The notes under the pieces are model-generated. The model had not been told where the DNA came from. It saw only the letters and a list, made by a program, of their open reading frames with translations, and ran no database searches. A program made the translations under genes and the position numbers. From contig NZ_MRTQ01000031.1 in assembly GCF_001956215.1 (NCBI RefSeq), forward strand, positions 1-49,461: 49,461 bases of DNA, given 5' to 3'. The DNA comes from Paenibacillus sp. FSL R5-0490 (GTDB taxonomy: Bacteria; Bacillota; Bacilli; Bacillales; Cytobacillaceae). Positions 42,356 through 49,461 of this stretch are shown piece by piece. Every line of letters starts with the position of its first letter. The first letter of the stretch is position 1.

Positions 42356-44044
42356 TTACATTTGCCGGGGCACCTTCATGCCGAGTGTCTGCATTCCATC
42401 TGTAAGAACAATGGTGACTGCTTTGACGAGGGCAAGTCTTGCCTGGATGCCGGCATCCTTCTCCAGTATTCTTACCTGTCCGTAATATTTATTGAAAGCC
42501 TGGGCAACATCAATCAGAAATTTAGCGAAAACGGAAGGGGAAAGCTGCCGATAAGATTGTCTGATTTTCTCAGGATATTGATAGAGCAGCTTAATAATTT
42601 CCCAGCTGTAAGGATCGGATAGCCCGCTTGCGGCAGATGGTATATCATCTGCCTTGCGGAGCAGGGAATAGGCCCGTGCATTGGTATATTGCAGATAAGG
42701 ACCTGTCTCTCCTTCAAATGTCAGCATATCTTCAAGTGAAAATTCAATATTGTTCATGCGGTCATTTTTCAGATCATGGAACAAAATGGCTCCGATGCCG
42801 ACTGCTTCAGCGACTTCATTTTTATTTTCCAGACCGGGATTTTTAGCCTCGATACTGTTCTTTGCGAGAAGAACTGCTTCATCCAGAACCTCCTCCAGAA
42901 GGATGACTCTTCCTTTTCTGGTAGACATCTTTTTTCCATCTTTTAAGTAGAGGCCGAACGGAACATGTTTCATACTGTCCGCCCACTCATAGCCCATCTT
43001 TTTGATCACGCTTTTGACCTGCCTGAAATGGATGCTTTGTTCCTGGCCGACAATATATAGGGAGTGATCAAATTGATAGTTTTCCCTTCTGTAAAAAGCC
43101 GCAGCCAGATCGCGTGTTGCATAAAGAGTCGCTCCGTCGGATTTTTTGATTAGGCATGGAGGCAGGTCTTCATCAGGCAGCTGAACGACCTCTGCACCAT
43201 CAGACTCAGCCAGCAGATCTTTTGCCATCAGCTCATCTATGACGGGTTTCATTTTATCGTTATAAAAAGCTTCCCCATTGTATGAGTTGAAATGGATGCC
43301 AAGCCTGTCATAAACCCTCTGAAATTCTTTCAATGATTCATCTCTAAACCAATTCCAGAGGGCTTGTGCTTCTTTATTTCCGTTTTCAAGCTCTTTGAAC
43401 CAGGAACGTGCCTCATCTTCAAGGGATGGATCTGCCTCTGCTTCTGCATGGAACCGTATATAAAGGCTGAGCAGCTCCCTGATCGGATGTTCCTTCACTT
43501 TATCCGGATTCCCCCACTTTTTATAAGCGGTGATCAGCTTGCCGAATTGTGTGCCCCAGTCGCCTAAGTGGTTAATTCTGACCGCTGTATAACCGCATTT
43601 TTCGGCGAGGTTTCCGAGGGCATTTCCAATGACGGTTGATCGCAGATGACCCATGGAAAAAGGCTTTGCGATGTTGGGCGAAGAGAAATCAAGCACGGCT
43701 GTTTTGCCTGCACCATCCTTCAGCAGTCCAAATTCCTTTCCTTCTTTCAGGATTTTTTCCAGTATGATTGCACCTGCAGCACCTTTGGAAAAAAAGATAT
43801 TAATGTATGGCCCGGCAGCTTCAGCTCTTTCAATATACGATCCTTTTATCTGGAAAGCGGTCTCTTCTGCAATGGAGGCAGGGGATTTCCTGAATGCTTT
43901 TGCCAGTGTGAAACAGGGAAAAGCAAGATCACCATGTACCGGATTCTTTGGCGTTTCGATTAAGTCTGAAATGGCTTCCTCAGAAAGATGCCCATTCAGC
44001 ACAGATGCCAGCTGTGCTGCGAATATTGCTTTGAAATCCATCAT
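42356..44044 (-). CDS. argS: Arginyl-tRNA synthetase
   Basis: Charges tRNA-Arg. 562 residues: N-terminal ArgRS add-1 domain (about 1-90), class I catalytic core with SSPNIAKPFSMGHLRSTVIGN (the HIGH-equivalent, about 120), INHLGDWGTQFGK, DLKNDR near the end of the core, and DALR anticodon domain ending VPRQM. The KMSK loop reads KKMSTRKG (about 375). GGGGGTG precedes the ATG. The leader is a T-box. Bacilli often have a second argS elsewhere; the T-box would suit an inducible copy. Confidence 0.95.
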   Translation of the reverse strand: MMDFKAIFAAQLASVLNGHLSEEAISDLIETPKNPVHGDLAFPCFTLAKAFRKSPASIAEETAFQIKGSYIERAEAAGPYINIFFSKGAAGAIILEKILKEGKEFGLLKDGAGKTAVLDFSSPNIAKPFSMGHLRSTVIGNALGNLAEKCGYTAVRINHLGDWGTQFGKLITAYKKWGNPDKVKEHPIRELLSLYIRFHAEAEADPSLEDEARSWFKELENGNKEAQALWNWFRDESLKEFQRVYDRLGIHFNSYNGEAFYNDKMKPVIDELMAKDLLAESDGAEVVQLPDEDLPPCLIKKSDGATLYATRDLAAAFYRRENYQFDHSLYIVGQEQSIHFRQVKSVIKKMGYEWADSMKHVPFGLYLKDGKKMSTRKGRVILLEEVLDEAVLLAKNSIEAKNPGLENKNEVAEAVGIGAILFHDLKNDRMNNIEFSLEDMLTFEGETGPYLQYTNARAYSLLRKADDIPSAASGLSDPYSWEIIKLLYQYPEKIRQSYRQLSPSVFAKFLIDVAQAFNKYYGQVRILEKDAGIQARLALVKAVTIVLTDGMQTLGMKVPRQM

Positions 44045-44048
44045 TTAA

Positions 44049-44365
44049 AACACACACCCCCTGAAAAATAAAAAAGCCCGCCTCTATATAAATATAGAGA
44101 CGAGCTGAATCTGCCCGCGGTACCACTCTGATTGTCCAAAGGACCTCTTGCGAAAGGACGTTTCATATTAGTAGAACACATTCCTTTAGGGATTTGGTAA
44201 CGGGACTCCTTACCCGGCACAGCCTACTTTTCTTTCAGCTATGCATCTCCGAAGTGCGCTTCACAAATAGGATTTCCGACAGGCTTGCACCGGCCCTGTC
44301 TCGCTTATAGGAAAGAGCCCTTTGCTACTCTCTTCATCATAGACACTAAATATATTACTGTTATT
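44049..44365 (-). promoter_or_regulatory. T-box riboswitch leader of argS
   Basis: On the minus strand the conserved T-box AGTGGTACCGCGGG occupies about 44113-44127, and a terminator hairpin with TATAGAGGCGGGC and a T run occupies about 44071-44105. The stem I base has AGAGAGTAG (about 44335). A CGC (Arg) triplet at 44256-44258 followed by A is a possible specifier. Uncharged tRNA-Arg should pair with both and allow read-through into argS. Confidence 0.9.
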
Positions 44366-44379
44366 ATACGCGGCTGGAA

Positions 44380-45564
44380 TTATTTTGCAACATAATTTGA
44401 ATCGGTTGAGAACATATAGGTTCTATGATGGTAGCGAATGCTGAATATCAGTCCCATGGCCATCATGTTTCCCATAAGTGAGCTTCCGCCGTAGCTGATA
44501 AACGGCAGCGGAATGCCGGTGATTGGCAGAACCTGAATGGTCATTCCGATATTTTGAAAAACATGGAAGGTGATCATGCTGATGACCCCTACGCAAATAT
44601 AGGTATTAAAAGGATCAGACGTCTCAAGGCCGGTTTTCGTTAAATGATAGATAAGCAGAAAGAAAAGGCTGATTACGACACTGGCGCCGAAGAAGCCATA
44701 CTCTTCGCCAATGACGCTAAAGATAAAATCAGTGTGGGCATCCGGCACATATACCTGCCTGTCGGTAAAGCCTTTACCGGAAATTAATCCCGAGCCGATA
44801 GCGAGCATGGAATTATACAGCTGCATACCGGCCCCCTGCTTATGATTGACCGGATCAAGCCAGGAATAAATTCTGCTGAACTGATAGGGGTCAATCCCAA
44901 GGTATTTCTCTAAAATCTCCGGTGCTATGATCACCAGGTATAGAACCGTTCCTGCTAAAGCACCCAGGATTCCATAAATCGGAACAAGAATTTTCCAGGT
45001 GATTCCGGATACCAGGATGATTCCTGCTAATATCGCGATGATGACAAGGGCAGTACCCAGGTCTTCGATAATAATCAATCCTAATGGAGGCAATGTGGCT
45101 GCCCCTAGTTTAATTAGGAGATAAAAGTCCGTTCCGGCTGTCTTAGCCTGATACTTCAGATGGTGGTCAGCGATGATTTTGCTGAGGGCAATAATAAGGA
45201 ACACCTTTACAAATTCTGAAGGCTGCACTGAACCGAGTCCGGGAATGATATACCACAATGTAGCCCCTTTGCGCTCTGGTGCAATGCTTTCCGGTGCAAT
45301 GAATAGCCCGATAAGCAATAGGATGCCTAAACCGTATAGCAGCCATGTGAGTCTCCGGATTTGCTCGCTGTCAAAATACATGACAATCCCTACAATGACG
45401 GCACCTACAATATAATTTTTGATTTGTGAGATAACAAAATTCCCATCATATTGATTGGAGGATTGTCCGCTGTAAATCGCAATGCAGCTGATGAGAAAAA
45501 ACAGCAGCAGAAGAAAGCATAACGTCCAATCGAATCGGTCTGAGAATCTATTATTCTGGTTCAT
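44380..45564 (-). CDS. rodA: Rod-shape protein RodA (SEDS glycosyltransferase)
   Basis: 394-residue SEDS-family membrane enzyme polymerising lipid II during cell elongation, acting with a class B PBP. About ten helices. SEDS motifs: PEFVKVFLIIALSKI-like PSEFVKVF (about 115), YQFSRIYSWLDP with QLYNSMLAIGSG (about 235-255), VPDAHTDFIFSVIGEEYGFFGA (about 270) and the ending PLPFISYGGSS (about 360). Length fits RodA rather than FtsW or SpoVE. ATG at 45564 follows AGGTG; the upstream GTG overlaps that site. Confidence 0.9.
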   Translation of the reverse strand: MNQNNRFSDRFDWTLCFLLLLFFLISCIAIYSGQSSNQYDGNFVISQIKNYIVGAVIVGIVMYFDSEQIRRLTWLLYGLGILLLIGLFIAPESIAPERKGATLWYIIPGLGSVQPSEFVKVFLIIALSKIIADHHLKYQAKTAGTDFYLLIKLGAATLPPLGLIIIEDLGTALVIIAILAGIILVSGITWKILVPIYGILGALAGTVLYLVIIAPEILEKYLGIDPYQFSRIYSWLDPVNHKQGAGMQLYNSMLAIGSGLISGKGFTDRQVYVPDAHTDFIFSVIGEEYGFFGASVVISLFFLLIYHLTKTGLETSDPFNTYICVGVISMITFHVFQNIGMTIQVLPITGIPLPFISYGGSSLMGNMMAMGLIFSIRYHHRTYMFSTDSNYVAK

Positions 45565-45610
45565 TATATACACCTGGTTTCTTTACCTTTTTACATTTTT
45601 ATCGCAGTCT

Positions 45611-45801
45611 AACGGGCAGTAAGACCCCACATCTAGAATCAGATGAATCAAGGGAGAATAAGTGGGGGTCAAACTGCCCGTAAAGGCCCGAAAAGAAGAA
45701 CAAAGACTAAAAACGCCACATCCTGTGGCAACGTCTTTGTGACCCACTTCCTGTGGGCCTCAACTAACAATCAGCCGGGAGAAAAGCACTCCCTGCTGAT
45801 T
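45611..45801 (+). ncRNA. Structured repeat with Bacillaceae-1-like hairpins
   Basis: Four stems: ACGGGCAGT/ACTGCCCGT (45612-45620, 45673-45681) enclosing GACCCCAC/GTGGGGGTC and ATCT/AGAT; AAAGAC/GTCTTT (45702-45707, 45733-45738) enclosing GCCAC-ATCCT-GTGGC (45715-45729); CCCAC-TTCCT-GTGGG (45743-45757); and AATCAGCCGGGAG/CTCCCTGCTGATT (45769-45801). The ATCCT and TTCCT loops recall the RUCCU loops of the Bacillaceae-1 RNA motif. No gene is supported in 45565-46054; the open frame at 45643 is a shadow of these stems. Strand assumed from the loops. Confidence 0.65.
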
Positions 45802-46054
45802 GAAGTTTCACTTTATCCTATCAAAGGAAAAATTAACCTTACAATGGAGAAAGAGATTTCACTAGTTAGACGAATATATTATGATGTTGGTTTCCTGTAT
45901 TTTCAAAAAAAACGGATTAAAAATTTTTTCTCATCTGGAAAGATATTTTCAGATATTTTTGCTACAATAAGAGGATAAAATACTGGAAGTTTGGCAGACA
46001 GTTTCATAAGAAGCTGTCTTTTATCAATTAGGCTACGGTTCGGGGGTTTCGTCA

Positions 46055-46831
46055 TTGAAAAGAAGGAATCAAACTATTCGTGATCTCATCTACATCCACC
46101 TTAATGAACAGGATCAGTATGTGATGACTTATGGAATTGAGTTTGCAGAGTTTGCCCAGACTCTTTCAGATTCTATTAATAATCTGCTGCTGTTAAAGCA
46201 TCGTTTTGAACATGGGGACTTTAATACTCACACGATGTTCGATTATGTATCAAGGGACAAGCTGGGCAGGCTGGTTGGGGATGATGTATACGGCTATGGC
46301 GATTTTTGCTGGATCGACTTCGAGGAAGAGGAAGCGGTGAATGAGCTTCCCGGCCAGACCATTGCGGAACTTCTTTATCTCGGCCATGTCAAAGAACATC
46401 TTAAGCTGCCTTTTTACAATTATCTGAGCAACCGGTATGTGTACCTTGCTCATGATGATGGCTGGTTTAACCGCACATATTACCGCGATCTGAACGATTT
46501 TTACCGTATGCTTGGAGAAGTGATCCCCGGGAAAATGGGACAGATGAAGGTAGAAAAAACGCTCCTTGGCATTAAAAAGAAAAAGACGTATCCTCCAATC
46601 ACCAGAGATGTCCTGCTTTCATTAAAGCCCCTTATGAAAGAAGGAGCGGTCCTTTCCATTAAGGATATTGAACAGAATCGGGTCAGGATTGAGATTCCTA
46701 TTTGGATTATTGGTGATTTTGCGAATATGGATGATATGTATGATGAGTATGAAGCCATAGTGAAAGAGCCATGTGAGGCGAAGATTGTGTTCGATAAGAA
46801 GACACGGGAATGGAAAATATACTCGCGTTAG
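46055..46831 (+). CDS. Conserved-looking protein of unknown function, 258 aa
   Basis: Cytoplasmic, rich in aromatic and acidic residues (CWIDFEEEEAVNELPGQTIAELLYLGHVKEHL; YNYLSNRYVYLAHDDGWFNRTYYRDLNDFYRML). No membrane segment or catalytic motif that I recognise. TTG start with CGGGGG upstream and uneven spacing, so the start is uncertain; the first ATG inside is codon 24. Similar Bacillus proteins have been labelled oxalate:formate antiporter, which cannot be right for a soluble protein. Preceded by a GACAG...CTGTC hairpin at about 45998-46020. Confidence 0.75.
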   Translation: MKRRNQTIRDLIYIHLNEQDQYVMTYGIEFAEFAQTLSDSINNLLLLKHRFEHGDFNTHTMFDYVSRDKLGRLVGDDVYGYGDFCWIDFEEEEAVNELPGQTIAELLYLGHVKEHLKLPFYNYLSNRYVYLAHDDGWFNRTYYRDLNDFYRMLGEVIPGKMGQMKVEKTLLGIKKKKTYPPITRDVLLSLKPLMKEGAVLSIKDIEQNRVRIEIPIWIIGDFANMDDMYDEYEAIVKEPCEAKIVFDKKTREWKIYSR

Positions 46832-46922
46832 AATTCTGAACTTTTTTACAACATTCAGCAAATTTCTATTACTTTTTCTGCGGGATGGTGTATAATCGGA
46901 AATAGAAAATTTTATAACCGCA

Positions 46923-47160
46923 ATAGAACAGGTGTCTTCTCAAAAGGGCTTTAAAGCAAGCTCTTTTGAAGACTTAATAGGGAAGCTGGTGAAATTCCAG
47001 CGCGGTCCCGCCACTGTAAATGGTAGCTGTCTGCAAATCCACTGTACACCCAAGTATGGGAAGGAGCAGAACGCATTGACCATGAGCCAGGAGACCTGCC
47101 TGATTCTTAAGCACCCATAAACCTACGAGGATAGGGAGGTGTTTGGTCCGGCCATCTATT
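46923..47160 (+). promoter_or_regulatory. Cobalamin (B12) riboswitch
   Basis: Core sequences of the B12 element are present: GGGAAGCTGGTGAAATTCCAGC (46980 on), GCGGTCCCGCCACTGTAA (47001-47018) and the B12 box GAGCCAGGAGACCTGCC (47084-47100). It stands before the B12 ABC importer genes and should switch them off when adenosylcobalamin is plentiful. Confidence 0.96.
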
Positions 47161-47184
47161 CTGCATTTTTTAAATGACCATACC

Positions 47185-47218
47185 AACATCTCCTTGCCGT
47201 TCGAGGGGATGTTTTTTT
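47185..47218 (+). terminator. Riboswitch-controlled terminator
   Basis: AACATCTCC (47185-47193) pairs with GGGGATGTT (47205-47213, one wobble), then seven T. The competing segment GGAGGTGTTTGGT (47135-47147) is complementary to ACCAACATCTCC (47182-47193) and can form the antiterminator. Confidence 0.85.
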
Positions 47219-47283
47219 ATTTTAAAACGGTGGTGACAGGCACCACCCGAATTCTGTCGAAAGTTCTAGGAGGATTGCTGAGA

Positions 47284-48243
47284 ATGAGAAAGTTTTATGC
47301 ATTTTTATTAACTATGCTGTTTGCTGCAGGATTGCTTGCAGGCTGCGGCGGGAGTGCTGAACAGCCAAAAGAAGAGAAAAAGGCTGAGGAAGGGCAGAAT
47401 GCTGCATTTCCTGTAACGATAAATGACGCGCTGGATAATGAAGTGGTCATTGAAGCCAAGCCTGAAAGAATCGTTTCCGTGATTCCAAGTAACACTGAAA
47501 TAGCATTCGAGTTGGGGCTGGGAGAAGAAGTGGTTGGGGTCTCCGACTTTGATAACTACCCGCCAGAAGCCGCAGAAAAGGAAAAGGTTGGAGGCTTGGA
47601 ATTTAATGTAGAGAAAGTGATCTCTTTAAACCCCGACCTTGTTCTTGCCCATGCTTCAAGCGCACAAAGTTCGGAAGCAGGTCTTCAGCAATTAAAGGAT
47701 GCGGGTGTGACCGTCCTTGTTGTCAATGACGCGAAGAGCTTTGATCAGGTTTTTGAATCCATTGAAATGATTGGAACGGCAGCGGGAGAGAAAGAAAAAG
47801 CAGAAACACTTGTGTCAGACATGAAGAGCCAGCTTGAGGAAATCAAAACAAAAGCGAATGGGATAAAAGAAGAGGACCGCAAATCGGTAATGGTTGAAGT
47901 TTCACCTGCTCCAGAAATCTATGCAGCAGGCACTGAGACATTTATGGACGAAATGCTGAGTGCCATCAACGCGGAAAATATTATTTCGGAAGAAGGATGG
48001 CCGAAGATGGATCCGGAAGCGATTATCGAACGAAATCCGGACGTGATCATCACAACTCATGGCTATTACACTGAAGATGCTGTCGGCAATGTCTTAAGCC
48101 GGGATGGCTGGCAGGATATTACCGCAGTGAAAAATAAGCAGGTTGCCGATGTTGATTCCGATATGGTAACCCGCTCTGGCCCTCGTATTATTGAAGGAGT
48201 CGAAGAACTTGCAAAAGCAGTATATCCGGACGTATTTAAATAA
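47284..48243 (+). CDS. btuF: B12 ABC transporter substrate-binding lipoprotein BtuF
   Basis: 319-residue periplasmic-binding-type lipoprotein (Fe3+/B12 class). Signal and lipobox LLAGCGG (Cys about 21), then the TroA-like fold: PERIVSVIPSNTEIAFELGLGEEVVGVSDFDNYP and DVIITTHGYYTEDAVGNVL. The start at 47284 follows AGGAGG; the frame extending to 47143 runs through the riboswitch. The riboswitch upstream identifies cobalamin (or a precursor) as substrate rather than iron siderophore. Confidence 0.92.
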   Translation: MRKFYAFLLTMLFAAGLLAGCGGSAEQPKEEKKAEEGQNAAFPVTINDALDNEVVIEAKPERIVSVIPSNTEIAFELGLGEEVVGVSDFDNYPPEAAEKEKVGGLEFNVEKVISLNPDLVLAHASSAQSSEAGLQQLKDAGVTVLVVNDAKSFDQVFESIEMIGTAAGEKEKAETLVSDMKSQLEEIKTKANGIKEEDRKSVMVEVSPAPEIYAAGTETFMDEMLSAINAENIISEEGWPKMDPEAIIERNPDVIITTHGYYTEDAVGNVLSRDGWQDITAVKNKQVADVDSDMVTRSGPRIIEGVEELAKAVYPDVFK

Positions 48244-49261
48244 TAAATTACTGGCTTATGTAACAGCAGCAGCTTTCCTGCTTTGTGCCATGCTGATGGG
48301 GATTTCAATTGGAACAGTGTCCATTCATCCCATGACGATCATCAGAGTAATAAGCGCTGAGATTTTTCCCTTTGTTTCATTGGAAAACACAGATAGCATG
48401 CATGCAAATATCATTATGGACATCAGGCTTCCGCGCGTATTGCTGGCAGGCTTGGTTGGGGCGTCTCTTGCCATTGCGGGAGCCGCCTTTCAAGGTTTAT
48501 TAAGAAACCCGCTGGCAGATCCATATACCATTGGAGTTTCTTCCGGGGCTTCACTCGGTGCAGTTTTAACCTTGTTCTTTGGCTTATCCATTCCCTTTGC
48601 AGGAATGTTTACGCTGCCTTTATTCAGCATCTTTTTTTCCTTTTTAACCATTTTTGCCGTTCTGCTATTTGCGAGAAATATTGAAAGATCCATGAAAGTG
48701 GAAACGATTATTTTAACGGGCATTATCTTCAGTTCTTTTCTTGGCGCTCTAATTTCTCTGATGATTGCTCTGACTGGTGAAGAGCTAAGACAGATCATCG
48801 GCTGGCTTCTTGGAAGTGTGTCGATGAGAGGCTGGGCGTATATTAACATTATCCTTCCCTTCTTTGTGATAGGTGCGGTTCTTCTGTTAGTGAACAGCAA
48901 AGAGCTTAATGCTATGAGCTTCGGAGAGGAAAAGGCCCGGCATATCGGGGTGGACGTTCAGAAGAGAAAGATGATGGTCCTGATAGCAGGCTCCATCTTA
49001 ACCGGTGCGGCTGTTGCTGTGTCTGGAACGATCGGGTTTGTCGGACTTGTGATTCCCCATCTGGCCAGGATGTTATGGGGGCCGGATCATAGGCATTTGC
49101 TGCCGCTATCCATTCTGGTGGGAGCAGGTTTCCTTATTATTGCCGATCTGGTTTCACGGACGATCATTGCCCCTGCCGAGCTTCCGATCGGTGTGATTAC
49201 AGCCTTAATCGGTGCACCTGCTTTTGGGGTTATTTTAATGAAAAGAAGGAATAAACTTTAA
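48209..49261 (+). CDS. btuC: B12 ABC transporter permease BtuC
   Basis: 350-residue permease of the FecCD/BtuC family with about ten helices: DIRLPRVLLAGLVGASLAIAGAAFQGLLRNPLADPYTIGVSSGASLGA (about 70-115) and GFVGLVIPHLARMLWGPDHRHLLP (about 275-298) are the family signatures. It overlaps btuF by 35 bases; TTG at 48209 is chosen because AAGGAG ends 9 bases before it; another TTG at 48191 lies upstream. Its ATPase partner would be beyond the window. Confidence 0.9.
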   Translation: MQKQYIRTYLNNKLLAYVTAAAFLLCAMLMGISIGTVSIHPMTIIRVISAEIFPFVSLENTDSMHANIIMDIRLPRVLLAGLVGASLAIAGAAFQGLLRNPLADPYTIGVSSGASLGAVLTLFFGLSIPFAGMFTLPLFSIFFSFLTIFAVLLFARNIERSMKVETIILTGIIFSSFLGALISLMIALTGEELRQIIGWLLGSVSMRGWAYINIILPFFVIGAVLLLVNSKELNAMSFGEEKARHIGVDVQKRKMMVLIAGSILTGAAVAVSGTIGFVGLVIPHLARMLWGPDHRHLLPLSILVGAGFLIIADLVSRTIIAPAELPIGVITALIGAPAFGVILMKRRNKL

Positions 49262-49286
49262 GCGCATAAGGGCGTTTTGCGCTTTT
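49259..49286 (+). terminator. Weak terminator after btuC
   Basis: AAGCGCA pairs with TGCGCTT around TAAGGGCGTTT, followed by TTCT. Weak enough that read-through into an ATPase gene is possible. Confidence 0.55.
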
Positions 49287-49326
49287 CTAAATTGTAAGAA
49301 AGTACAACTTTGAACTTAGGTAACTG

Positions 49327-49461
49327 TCTAGCTCCAGCGCCTACCCCCCTCGAGGTCACAAGCTTGTCTTGTTGCGGCTCCTAGGGACTCGGGGTCATAA
49401 GCCGTTTCCTTTCAGAAGGAAAAACGCCTTCTTACAGGAACCGTCTTATGCCTGTCGTCCC
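49327..49461. repeat. Interspersed Bacillaceae repeat, cut by the window end
   Basis: Begins GTCTAGCTCCAGCGCC, a start I know from noncoding repeats scattered through Bacillus-type genomes. Internally CTCGAGGTCACAAGC and CTCGGGGTCATAAGC form a near-duplicate, and TTTCCTTTC/GAAGGAAA and GCC...GGC parts can fold. No reading frame; the element continues past the edge. Confidence 0.6.

Noticed and set aside
45643..45978. 111-codon frame upstream of the unknown gene
   Set aside because: It runs through four stable stem-loops and has no ribosome site; structured RNA is the better explanation.
47143..47283. N-terminal extension of BtuF
   Set aside because: It would cross the riboswitch terminator and put the lipoprotein signal 47 residues inside; ATG at 47284 has AGGAGG.

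Overview
This window is from the chromosome of a low-GC Gram-positive rod of the Bacillaceae. The gene content and order (tRNA cluster, rocF, sigW-rsiW-cdaA-cdaR-glmM-glmS; a complete dppABCDE-ykfABCD operon; swrC beside a TetR gene) match the Bacillus/Cytobacillus type. The protein sequences look more like the Cytobacillus-Mesobacillus side than B. subtilis itself, but that placement is an inference. No complete insertion sequence, prophage or CRISPR array is visible.

Layout. Bases 16-907 hold eight intact tRNA genes (Asn, Thr, Glu, Val, Thr, Lys, Gly, Ala) plus a broken 5' half of tRNA-Lys, closed by a strong terminator. Bases 1040-9663 hold arginase, a small convergent Spo0E-like gene, the sigma-W/anti-sigma pair, and the c-di-AMP/cell-wall precursor block (cdaA, cdaR, glmM, glmS), with a glmS ribozyme before glmS. 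Bases 9791-10839 carry two small uncertain genes and the 3' relic of a methyltransferase. Bases 10895-16189 contain a TetR repressor divergent from an RND exporter (swrC-like) and an MFS exporter. Bases 16318-21341 hold a membrane protein behind a perfect sigma-W promoter, then two secreted or anchored glycosidases (GH66 and GH31). Bases 21832-27066 hold small stress and housekeeping genes: a BA3454-like peptide, a DUF4145 protein, a VOC protein with a quinone reductase, a sigma-B stress protein, an alanyl-tRNA editing protein and a DUF3870 protein.

Bases 27339-37940 hold the murein-peptide uptake and recycling operon: D-aminopeptidase, dipeptide ABC transporter, LD-carboxypeptidase, Ala-Glu epimerase, NlpC/P60 endopeptidase, a second ATPase, and an additional serine enzyme of the class A beta-lactamase fold that lacks a signal peptide. 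A CodY-like box lies in front. Bases 37977-42343 hold YqcI/YcgG, DUF4395, EamA, PerR-controlled Dps and a TSUP permease, with a 52-bp minisatellite in the middle. Bases 42356-45564 hold argS behind a T-box leader and rodA. A structured repeat containing two Bacillaceae-1-like hairpins follows. The window ends with an uncharacterised protein and a B12 riboswitch driving a btuF-btuC type ABC importer, then an interspersed repeat cut by the window edge.

How the parts fit. Several loci concern the cell envelope and stress: sigma-W and one likely target gene, c-di-AMP synthesis, GlcNAc-precursor supply, RodA, murein-peptide recycling, a surfactant/drug exporter, and stress genes under likely sigma-B and PerR control. 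RNA-based control is unusually dense: glmS ribozyme, T-box, cobalamin riboswitch, and at least one further structured element. The best candidates for new biology are the cytoplasmic beta-lactamase-fold enzyme in the dpp-ykf operon, the structured repeat at 45611-45801, the 52-bp minisatellite and the interrupted tRNA-Lys copy.
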